Assembly (NCBI GenBank): GCA_002350445.1
Contig: DEEV01000115.1
Location: 21,443 to 28,723 of the forward strand
Source of the DNA: Treponema sp. UBA2869
GTDB taxonomy: Bacteria > Spirochaetota > Spirochaetia > Treponematales > Treponemataceae
Length of the DNA: 7,281 nucleotides
Reading direction: 5' to 3'
The notes under the pieces were generated by a model. It ran no database searches. It was not told the DNA's origin and saw only the letters and a program-made list of their open reading frames with translations. Position numbers and translations under genes: made by a program. Every line of letters starts with the position of its first letter. The first letter of the stretch is position 1. Below, piece after piece: positions 1-5,979 of this stretch.

Positions 1-94
1 TAACAAACAGTTTAGCCACAAATAATATTATAATAGTAAAAACGCACTCGTACAAGTAAGATTTATTTTTTCTGTAAATTTTAAAAAAAAATGA

Positions 95-119
95 AATTTT
101 TGTTTGACAATCAAAAATT
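95..119. promoter_or_regulatory. Candidate operator: 25-bp palindrome over the -35 box
   Basis: Seen directly: AATTTTTG at 95-102 is the exact reverse complement of CAAAAATT at 112-119, and the inner bases TTG/CAA (104-106 and 108-110) also pair around a central A at 107. Only the 103/111 pair fails, so 11 of 12 positions are symmetric. The palindrome encloses the TTGACA -35 hexamer. A dimeric repressor bound here would block RNA polymerase. AT-rich arms with TTTGTTT-like content are reminiscent of operators of ROK-family sugar regulators such as XylR, but that comparison is from memory. No regulator gene lies in the window. Confidence 0.45.
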
Positions 120-131
120 ATAGGTTATGAT
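104..131 (+). promoter_or_regulatory. Sigma-70-type promoter of the sugar ABC transporter operon
   Basis: A perfect -35 hexamer TTGACA (104-109) is followed after 16 bases by a -10 hexamer TATGAT (126-131, five of six matches to TATAAT). A and T tracts at about 83-101, just upstream of the -35, could act as an UP element. The predicted transcription start is near 138, leaving a leader of about 88 bases before the ATG at 227. This is the best promoter in the window and fits a highly expressed binding-protein gene. Confidence 0.75.
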
Positions 132-138
132 AATAGAT

Positions 139-180
139 ACGGTAAAGGTCTTAGGGAAATACCCTTAAGAGATTTATCGT
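139..180 (+). promoter_or_regulatory. Structured 5' leader: two-tier stem-loop at the mRNA 5' end
   Basis: An outer stem pairs 139-146 with 173-180 (8 bp, one G-U at 142/177). After a small internal loop (GG 147-148 opposite GA 171-172), an inner stem pairs 149-156 with 162-170 (8 bp with one bulged T), closed by the pentaloop AAATA (157-161). The outer stem begins at the predicted transcription start. There is no U-tract after it, so it is not a terminator. A 5'-terminal hairpin of this kind can protect mRNA from 5'-end-dependent decay, and a regulatory role is also possible. I do not recognise a known riboswitch family. Confidence 0.45.
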
Positions 181-226
181 AATAAAAAAACTAAATCCCT
201 TTGACGGGAAACAGGAGAAAAACTAA

Positions 227-1534
227 ATGACAAAAAGACTTGTTATTGGTGCTTGTATGATGGCTTTGGCAGTTACAGCAGTTTCTGCAAAAGCAAAAAA
301 AGTTGAGCAGGGAAAAGTACTCAACATTTACGTATGGAACGATGAGTTCAAATCACGTTTCAATGACTTCTATGCTTCTAGATTACCAGCTGGCGTAAAA
401 GTTAACTTTATTCAGACTCCTAACCAGGATAACGCTTATCAGAACAAACTCGATGAAGCTTTGTTGAAACAGGCTAAAGCAAAGGCTGACGAAAAAGTTG
501 ACCTTTTCTGTGTTGAAGCTGACTATGCTTTGAAGTATGTAAACTCTGAAGCAACTCTTGATGTTTACAAAGACGTTGGACTTACAGCAAAAGATACTGC
601 TAACCAGTTGCAGTACACAAAAGACATCATGACATCTGCTAAAAAGCAGCTCAAAGGTGTTTCTTGGCAGTCTACACCGGCTGGAATGATCTACCGCCGC
701 TCTATCGCTAAGGCTGTTCTTGGAACTGATGATCCTGCAAAAGTACAGGCTCAGGTATCTGATATGTCTAAATTCAAGGCAGTTGCTGCTAAGATGAAGG
801 CTGCTGGATACACAATGGTTTCTGGATACGATGATATGTTCCGTCTCTACTACGATAACATGAAATCTGCTTTCGTAAAAGGAAACAAGATTGTAATTGA
901 TCCAAAAATCAATGAATGGATTGCTGATACAAAAGAATTCACAGACAAAGGTTGGAACGCTAAGACTTCTTTGTGGTCAACAGAATGGTCTGCTAACATG
1001 AAAAAGAATGCAAAAGTATTCTGTTTCTTTGGACCAGGTTGGTTCTTTGACTACTCTATGTCTGGAAACGCAGAAGATAATCCTGGAAAGAAAGACGGTT
1101 CATATGGTGACTGGGCTATCGTAAAAGGACCAGCTGCATTCTCTTGGGGTGGTACTTGGATTTGTGCTGCTGCTGGAACAGATAACATCGACATCATCAA
1201 AGACGTTATGCTTACTTTGACATGCGATACAGCAACATTGAAGAAGATTGCTATCAATGCTGGTGACTGTGTAAACAGCGTTGCAGCTATGAAAGAAATC
1301 TCTGCTTCTGGATACAAGAACGCATTCCTCGGTGGACAGGACAACCAGGCATTCTTTGCTGAAAACGCTTCTGCTCTTTCTAAGAGAGGAAACATGTCTA
1401 TGTACGACCAGGGTATGGTTGAACAGGTTCAGGGAGCTATGAAGGATTACTTCGCTGGTTCAGTTTCTTTGGACAAAGCTTGGAGCAACTTCTATACAGC
1501 TATCCAGGAAAAATATCCTAACTTGCAGAAATAA
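227..1534 (+). CDS. Carbohydrate ABC transporter substrate-binding protein
   Basis: Family 1 extracellular solute-binding protein (UgpB/MalE-like) of 435 residues, a normal length for the family. It should capture a sugar or oligosaccharide in the periplasm and deliver it to the two permeases encoded downstream. The N-terminus is an export signal: MTKR, a hydrophobic stretch to about residue 20, then AVSA followed by a Lys-rich mature start, so signal peptidase I cleavage near residue 21 is likely. Mature strands begin with LNIYVWNDEF (32-41). Other family-like segments are GVSWQSTPAG (144-153) and FSWGGTWICA (305-314), with many Trp and Tyr residues that could stack on sugar rings. The start is supported by CAGGAG (212-217), nine bases before the ATG. 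Asn codons are mostly AAC and Ala codons mostly GCT, as in highly expressed genes. The exact sugar cannot be told from sequence. Confidence 0.9.
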   Translation: MTKRLVIGACMMALAVTAVSAKAKKVEQGKVLNIYVWNDEFKSRFNDFYASRLPAGVKVNFIQTPNQDNAYQNKLDEALLKQAKAKADEKVDLFCVEADYALKYVNSEATLDVYKDVGLTAKDTANQLQYTKDIMTSAKKQLKGVSWQSTPAGMIYRRSIAKAVLGTDDPAKVQAQVSDMSKFKAVAAKMKAAGYTMVSGYDDMFRLYYDNMKSAFVKGNKIVIDPKINEWIADTKEFTDKGWNAKTSLWSTEWSANMKKNAKVFCFFGPGWFFDYSMSGNAEDNPGKKDGSYGDWAIVKGPAAFSWGGTWICAAAGTDNIDIIKDVMLTLTCDTATLKKIAINAGDCVNSVAAMKEISASGYKNAFLGGQDNQAFFAENASALSKRGNMSMYDQGMVEQVQGAMKDYFAGSVSLDKAWSNFYTAIQEKYPNLQK

Positions 1535-1556
1535 GTTTTCTGAATAAGTTTACAGA

Positions 1557-1590
1557 GGGGAAATTGCTATTGCAATTTTCCCTTTTTTTT
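1557..1590 (+). terminator. Intrinsic terminator between binding protein and permease genes
   Basis: An 11-bp stem (1557-1567 with 1572-1582, one G-U pair) closes a four-base loop, TATT, and is followed directly by eight T (1583-1590). It begins 22 bases after the binding-protein stop codon. Because the permease genes follow with no convincing promoter of their own, it most likely acts as a partial terminator. It would also protect the 3' end of the binding-protein mRNA, so that little transcript reaches the permeases. Confidence 0.85.
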
Positions 1591-1627
1591 AGTAAAAAAT
1601 GTATTTAAAAAAAAAGGACAAAAAAAC

Positions 1628-1633
1628 AGGGGA
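1628..1633 (+). promoter_or_regulatory. Shine-Dalgarno site that sets the start of permease 1
   Basis: AGGGGA lies four bases before the ATG at 1638. The upstream in-frame ATG at 1599 has only T and A tracts in front of it, including the terminator U-tract ending at 1590, and no purine-rich SD. The 1638 start is therefore preferred, although the spacing is on the short side. Confidence 0.65.
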
Positions 1634-1637
1634 CGTT

Positions 1638-2642
1638 ATGGTAAACAAGAAATCCAAATCAGTTCCGGCAGAAACACCAGTTGCAGAAGCAGCTCCGGTT
1701 GCCGAAAAAAAATCTAAAAAAAGACATACTGTTCAGTATGATAGATGGGGGTATTTCTTCATAGCTCCTTTCTTTATTGTTTATGTTATATTTTCTTTAA
1801 TTCCACTTATTACTACTTTAGTTTACAGTTTCTGTGAATATTATCGTGTCGGCTTGATGGAAGTTGGACCTACATTTGTTGGTTTAAAAAATTATATAGA
1901 TATTTTTAATGCAGATGATAACCTTGCAACTTATTTTTCAAACACAATCATAATGTGGTTTGCAGGTTTTATACCTCAGATTGTAATTTCTTTGGCTTTG
2001 GCTGTTTGGTTTACAAACACAGAATTGCGACTTAAATGTCAGCAGTTCTTTAAAACTGTAATTTATCTTCCGAACCTTATCATGGCTGCAGCATTTGCTA
2101 TGTTGTTCTTCTCTTTGTTCAGCCCAGTTGGTCCGGTCAACAATATTGTTAAGAGTGTTGTAGAAAGTCTTAATGCTGGTCCGTTCGAGACAATCTTCTT
2201 CTTTGATTCAAAAGGATGGTCAAGAACACTTGTTGCCGCAATGAACTTCTTGATGTGGTATGGAAATACTACAATTTTGCTTATGGCTGGTGTTATGGGT
2301 ATTGATAACAGTCTGTTTGAAGCAGCTCGTATTGACGGTGCAAATCCAATTCAGATTTTCTTTAAAGTAACAATTCCTTTGTTGCTGCCTATCTTTGTAT
2401 ATGTTCTTATTACTTCTTTGATTGGTGGTTTGCAGATGTTTGATGTTCCTCAGGTTTTGACTAGAGGTTTGGGATTCCCTGACAGAACTACAATGACAAT
2501 CATTATGAAGCTTAACAAGCACCTTGCAAGTAAGAACTACGGACCTGCTGGTTCTACTTCTGTTCTTATTTTTGCAATTACTGGTATTCTTAGTGGCGTT
2601 GTTTATAAGACAACAATGAAAAACTACCAGAACAAGAGATAA
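1638..2642 (+). CDS. Carbohydrate ABC transporter permease, MalF/UgpA type
   Basis: First of two inner-membrane permeases of the sugar importer, a BPD_transp_1 family protein of 334 residues from the ATG at 1638. An in-frame ATG at 1599 would add 13 Lys-rich residues but has no ribosome site. The N-terminus is a hydrophilic tail of about 35 residues rich in Lys, Ala, Pro and Glu. About six membrane segments follow, near residues 38-64, 100-124, 140-162, 195-218, 246-267 and 306-325. The signature EAA loop that docks on the ATPase is clear: EAARIDG at 228-234, followed by the LLLP region near 248-251. The gene sits behind the internal terminator and its stop codon overlaps the SD of the next permease, so the two are co-translated. 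By family it pairs with the second permease as a heterodimer. No ATPase gene is nearby. Confidence 0.88.
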   Translation: MVNKKSKSVPAETPVAEAAPVAEKKSKKRHTVQYDRWGYFFIAPFFIVYVIFSLIPLITTLVYSFCEYYRVGLMEVGPTFVGLKNYIDIFNADDNLATYFSNTIIMWFAGFIPQIVISLALAVWFTNTELRLKCQQFFKTVIYLPNLIMAAAFAMLFFSLFSPVGPVNNIVKSVVESLNAGPFETIFFFDSKGWSRTLVAAMNFLMWYGNTTILLMAGVMGIDNSLFEAARIDGANPIQIFFKVTIPLLLPIFVYVLITSLIGGLQMFDVPQVLTRGLGFPDRTTMTIIMKLNKHLASKNYGPAGSTSVLIFAITGILSGVVYKTTMKNYQNKR

Positions 2643-2648
2643 GGAAGG
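2641..2648 (+). promoter_or_regulatory. Shine-Dalgarno site of permease 2 overlapping the permease 1 stop
   Basis: AAGGAAGG shares its first two bases with the TAA stop of permease 1 (2640-2642) and lies six bases before the ATG at 2655. Ribosomes ending permease 1 can re-initiate here, which would keep the two permease subunits in equal amounts. Confidence 0.7.
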
Positions 2649-2654
2649 CTAAAA

Positions 2655-3596
2655 ATGGAAAATAAAATTCAGCAGTTCGAAAGTCAGGGTAAAAACCTTG
2701 CAATCAGAAGATTTTTCTGTTATGTAGTTTTAATTTTACTGACAATTTTATCTTTGTTCCCGTTCTACATCATGCTTATTAATGCTACCCGTTCACATGG
2801 TCAGATTAACTCAAGTTTCTCTGCTTTACCGGGTACACAGTTAATTAAGAACTTTATTAACCTTGCTATTGATAAGGATACAACATCAACATTCTGGCAG
2901 GCAGCTATTGCAAAACAGCAGTTCCTTAAACTTGCAAACTATGCGGTAAACTATCCTGTTCTTAGAGGTATGTTCAACTCGCTTTTTATTGCCGCTTTGA
3001 CTGCAATATTTACAACATATTTCTCTGCAATGACTTCTTACGGAATTTACATGTACAACTTTAAGTTAAAGAAGTTCTCATTCAACTTTATTATGGCAGT
3101 TATGATGGTTCCAACACAGGTTTCTACTTTGGGATTCTTGCGCTTGCTCCAGAGGCTTGACCTTATGGACAGCTACGTAGGTCTTATTGTTCCTTCAATT
3201 GCGGCTCCAATCGTATTCTTCTACTTGTTCCAGTCTATGGAAGCTACATTGCCGTATTCAATTGTAGAAGCTGCTCGTGTAGACGGATGTCAGGAATTCA
3301 TTACATTCAATAAGATTGTACTTCCTATGCTTAAACCTGCTATTGCAGTTCAGGCAATTTTCGCATTCGTTACTTCATGGAACAACTTCTTTATTCCTGC
3401 ACTTGTAATTGATGATAAAACTAAGTGGACAGTGCCTATTGTTATTGCAAACGCACGAAATGCGGACTATATGAACAATGACCAGGGTATTACTTATATG
3501 CTTATGACCCTTGCTATTCTTCCTCTTATCATTGTTTACCTGTTCTTGTCACGCTATATTATCAGCGGTGCAACTGCCGGTGGTGTAAAAGAGTAA
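2655..3596 (+). CDS. Carbohydrate ABC transporter permease, MalG/UgpE type
   Basis: Second inner-membrane permease of the importer, 313 residues, starting 12 bases after the first permease. Membrane segments lie near residues 19-42, 106-127, 140-163, 173-195, 227-250 and 280-301. The ATPase-docking EAA loop reads EAARVDG at 205-211, with LP at 223-224. The protein ends in SGATAGGVKE, the short glycine-rich tail typical of MalG/LacG/MsmG-like subunits. The region between the first and second helices (about 43-105) is long and hydrophilic and probably accounts for the length, about 30 residues above the usual 275-285. It would face the binding protein. The start is supported by AAGGAAGG six bases upstream. 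The operon's terminator follows about 27 bases after the stop. The substrate is not deducible. Confidence 0.9.
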   Translation: MENKIQQFESQGKNLAIRRFFCYVVLILLTILSLFPFYIMLINATRSHGQINSSFSALPGTQLIKNFINLAIDKDTTSTFWQAAIAKQQFLKLANYAVNYPVLRGMFNSLFIAALTAIFTTYFSAMTSYGIYMYNFKLKKFSFNFIMAVMMVPTQVSTLGFLRLLQRLDLMDSYVGLIVPSIAAPIVFFYLFQSMEATLPYSIVEAARVDGCQEFITFNKIVLPMLKPAIAVQAIFAFVTSWNNFFIPALVIDDKTKWTVPIVIANARNADYMNNDQGITYMLMTLAILPLIIVYLFLSRYIISGATAGGVKE

Positions 3597-3622
3597 ATCT
3601 TTTAAGACATCAGATAAAAAGC

Positions 3623-3658
3623 AAAGGCTTTTCGGTTTATTCCGGAAAGCCTTTTTTT
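3623..3658. terminator. Terminator of the ABC operon, probably bidirectional
   Basis: A 13-bp stem pairs 3623-3635 with 3642-3654 (one G-U) around the loop TTTATT, and on the + strand a run of seven T (3652-3658) follows. On the - strand the same hairpin is followed, after GC, by five T (complement of 3616-3620). It lies between the convergent ends of the permease gene (stop at 3596) and the lipase gene (stop at 3695) and could stop both transcripts. The + strand activity is the stronger claim. Confidence 0.82.
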
Positions 3659-3694
3659 GTTTGTGATCGGATTATGTTTGCTTAAAAAGAAGTT

Positions 3695-5941
3695 TTAGTT
3701 TTCAGTTGTTTTTTTGCTTTGTAAAAGCATTTTTAATGGCTGAAGAATTGGGATTGAATTTCCTAATTGAAGTTGAATTCCAAACTGAATGCTTGGAGCA
3801 ACATTTACGCTGCTGCCCAAAGGAAAGCTTCCCATATTCATTGTGCGGACATCACTTTTGAATGCGGCATTATTAAAGCCGTCAATTTCAAAATCGAAGG
3901 TACCTGCCATAAATAATGAAAGTGTTCTTACTGGTCTTATGGAAAGTGAAAGACGTATTTCTGGGACAAGATTAAAAATGTTTTCATCACTGCCTTGAGG
4001 TTCGTAAACCCAAATCATTTTTGGAATAAACTCGCCGGAAAGTGTAATTGGGCCAATAAGTGTATTTTGATTTCCAATTCCAAGGGAAAGTTCAAAACTT
4101 TCGCCCGGATGCTCTAGCGGGAATCCTAATAATGCAACTCCATAAAGCCTTGTTGAACCAATTCTTGCACCAAAGCTAAGGTTTAAATCTGTATTCAGTG
4201 AAATTTCCGGCATAACATGAAATTCCTGCAGCGGTGTCATAGAATTCTGCGTAATTATCTGTTTTGCTTCTATTCCCCTTATTTTTTTAAAGTCTATATC
4301 TTCGGCATCAAGGGTTGTTATTCCTGCTTCGAATTGATAAACAGAATTGATTTTGCAGGCTGCAGGGATTTTTTTGCTGGAGCCAAGATATCGTCCGGTA
4401 GAATCAAAATGCTCAATAGTTAGTGAAATTGGAGTTGGTAAAATACTTTCATTTGTAAGTACAAAATCAAAATCTATATTTGCAGGAATTCCTACAACAA
4501 CGCTGTCTCCAAACATAGACCGGGCCGCCAGTGGTGATTTTATTGTTGTGTAATCTATTCGTCCTTCTGTAATTAAAAGCAGTCGGTTTCCATCTTTGTC
4601 TATAATTGCGCCTTCTTCGCGGCCGTGAATTACAATCTGGCTGCAGCCTAAAGTTGAAAAAGCCTGATTTTCATCAAGAGCATTCATGAACGAAAAATAG
4701 GTTTTAATGGAATGCATGTCGCTAAAGCAGTGTTCAACTTTGTCGTAAAGACCGTCTGTTCGATTATTTATCCAGTTTATAATTCTGTCTTTTATTGATT
4801 TATGTTTTGTTTCTATTTCTTCTTTTTCAGCTTTGTTATTTACAACAGCTGGAGCCGTAAATATTTTTGAAAGCTGGTTTGAAATTTTATGATGCAGACC
4901 GGAACCTGAATAATATTTTTCAATGCTTCCGTTCAAATTATTTAAAACGGCGGTCGTTTGAATCGGGATAAAAGGTCCCATTTTAAAAGTACTGTAATTA
5001 CGGTTAGCAAGCTTTGTAAAAACCTCGTCTACTTTTGGCAGAATTATATTATCAAAATTTTCTTGATCAGTATTCCAGTAATTACAGAATGTAAGCATGT
5101 GCCCGAATTTTCTATATGACCATTTTCCCCGGAACATTGGAACGGTCGGTACAATATCTTCTGCATTTACGATGTTCCAGATAAAATCATATTCTGCATT
5201 TTCTACAGTGTCCAGTGTTGTAACGTTTGGAGCTGCAAAAGTGTAGGCATAAATATTTTCGCGCTGAAAGAAGCCGTCGGAAGAACATTTGTATGCAAGC
5301 AGATTAGAAACTGCGCCGCCACGGCTATGTCCTGTAATAAGGAGGAAAGCGTTTGTTGGATCAATTCGTTTTTTAAGCATAAAAGAAATTAATTCGGTAT
5401 AAACCTGCTCCGTTGCCTTGTAAAAGCCTTCGTGAATTTCTTTTTCAGTTTTTGATTCGTCACTAAGATTTATATTAGAAATCCATTCATCTGCGCTTAG
5501 CGGGGTACCACGAATAATTACAAAAACGAGCGTCTGCCTTCCTTTAGAACTTGCAATTTCCTTTGAAGCAATACAAAATGCGCATTGATCTTTGCCCCAG
5601 AGCTGGTTTTCGTAATTGATGTTATAGCAGAAGTTCATATCAGCTTGTTTTACATCAATAAGTTTCAGGTTGTACTGCAAAAGGTTTCTGGAACCGTCAG
5701 TTTTTACGCCGTATGATGCAAAAGAAAGCATGCTGCAAAACCTTGCTATATTGTGATTGTAGATTGTAGAGGGCGTTTCTCCAAACCATTTTTCATTCCA
5801 TTCAACAGGATAAGAAACCTGAGGTTCGTTAGGGGTAGAGGCTAGCAGGAAATTTATAGACTTTGAATTATCTGCAAAAAGATTTTTTGTTATAAAAATT
5901 GAGAATAAACATAAAAAAATGGGTGTGAATCTATTTTTCAT
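3695..5941 (-). CDS. Exported class 3 lipase with C-terminal beta-strand (barrel-like) region
   Basis: An alpha/beta hydrolase of the Lipase_3 family, 748 residues, predicted to cleave lipid or other ester bonds outside the inner membrane. A signal peptide spans residues 1-23 with likely cleavage at LFA/D. The fold is marked by RGT (144-146, oxyanion region), HEGF (170-173), the nucleophile elbow GHSRGG (204-209, Ser206), FAAPN (235-239), the Asp motif AEDIVPTVP (260-268, Asp262) and SYRKFG (275-280). The third catalytic residue is probably His410 in DMHSIKTY; His350/351 are alternatives. Residues about 430-560 form a beta-rich domain, and 573-727 show about seven alternating hydrophobic strands like a small outer-membrane barrel. 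Classical single-domain members are much shorter (about 270-300 residues). An in-frame TGA directly precedes the ATG, so the start is fixed. That start lies inside a terminator-like hairpin with only a weak GGGTG ribosome site. Confidence 0.87.
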   Translation of the reverse strand: MKNRFTPIFLCLFSIFITKNLFADNSKSINFLLASTPNEPQVSYPVEWNEKWFGETPSTIYNHNIARFCSMLSFASYGVKTDGSRNLLQYNLKLIDVKQADMNFCYNINYENQLWGKDQCAFCIASKEIASSKGRQTLVFVIIRGTPLSADEWISNINLSDESKTEKEIHEGFYKATEQVYTELISFMLKKRIDPTNAFLLITGHSRGGAVSNLLAYKCSSDGFFQRENIYAYTFAAPNVTTLDTVENAEYDFIWNIVNAEDIVPTVPMFRGKWSYRKFGHMLTFCNYWNTDQENFDNIILPKVDEVFTKLANRNYSTFKMGPFIPIQTTAVLNNLNGSIEKYYSGSGLHHKISNQLSKIFTAPAVVNNKAEKEEIETKHKSIKDRIINWINNRTDGLYDKVEHCFSDMHSIKTYFSFMNALDENQAFSTLGCSQIVIHGREEGAIIDKDGNRLLLITEGRIDYTTIKSPLAARSMFGDSVVVGIPANIDFDFVLTNESILPTPISLTIEHFDSTGRYLGSSKKIPAACKINSVYQFEAGITTLDAEDIDFKKIRGIEAKQIITQNSMTPLQEFHVMPEISLNTDLNLSFGARIGSTRLYGVALLGFPLEHPGESFELSLGIGNQNTLIGPITLSGEFIPKMIWVYEPQGSDENIFNLVPEIRLSLSIRPVRTLSLFMAGTFDFEIDGFNNAAFKSDVRTMNMGSFPLGSSVNVAPSIQFGIQLQLGNSIPILQPLKMLLQSKKTTEN

Positions 5942-5952
5942 TCACACCCATT
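5913..5952 (-). terminator. Terminator-like hairpin containing the lipase start codon
   Basis: Bases 5918-5930 are the perfect reverse complement of 5940-5952 (13 bp), with a nine-base loop at 5931-5939. Read on the - strand, five more T follow the stem (complement of 5913-5917), the form of an intrinsic terminator. It lies 27 bases after the TRAP permease stop. Two bases of the lipase ATG (5941-5939) are in the stem and the third is in the loop; the weak GGGTG ribosome site (5949-5945) is also in the stem. It should end TRAP transcripts and, in any read-through RNA, hide the lipase start. Confidence 0.75.
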
Positions 5953-5955
5953 GTA
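5950..5955 (-). promoter_or_regulatory. Candidate -10 box for a near-leaderless lipase mRNA
   Basis: On the - strand TACAAT (5955 to 5950) matches five of six bases of the -10 consensus. Its predicted start, near 5943, is one or two bases before the lipase ATG. Such a transcript would lack the 5' arm of the hairpin and so escape both termination and start-codon masking. No good -35 hexamer is seen 16-18 bases upstream, so this is a weak prediction. Confidence 0.22.
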
Positions 5956-5979
5956 ATGCAAAACTGCTTTTTGGTCTTC

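Noticed and set aside
27..57. Possible leftward promoter (TATAAT at 27-32, TTGTAC at 50-55, both minus strand) with an imperfect palindrome at 46-57
   Set aside because: The -35 matches only three of six bases, the region is AT-rich, and no leftward gene is visible in the window. It could serve a gene left of position 1, but that cannot be judged.
196..209. Small inverted repeat TCCC/GGGA just before the binding-protein SD
   Set aside because: Only four base pairs with a six-base loop, too weak to call a regulatory structure.
1051..1395. Open reading frame of 114 codons on the minus strand inside the binding-protein gene
   Set aside because: It is antisense to a clearly conserved gene, has no recognisable product or signals, and is explained by that gene's codon bias.
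2220..2522. Open reading frame of 100 codons on the minus strand inside permease 1
   Set aside because: It overlaps the conserved EAA-loop region of the permease and its translation is low-complexity Asn, Gln, His and Ser without any family resemblance.
3789..4553. Three short plus-strand open frames within the lipase gene
   Set aside because: All are antisense shadows of the lipase C-terminal region, with no ribosome sites or recognisable products.
5931..5951. Six-codon open frame (MGVNEK) on the minus strand overlapping the lipase start
   Set aside because: It has no SD and its ATG lies in the hairpin stem; too short to support as a leader peptide.
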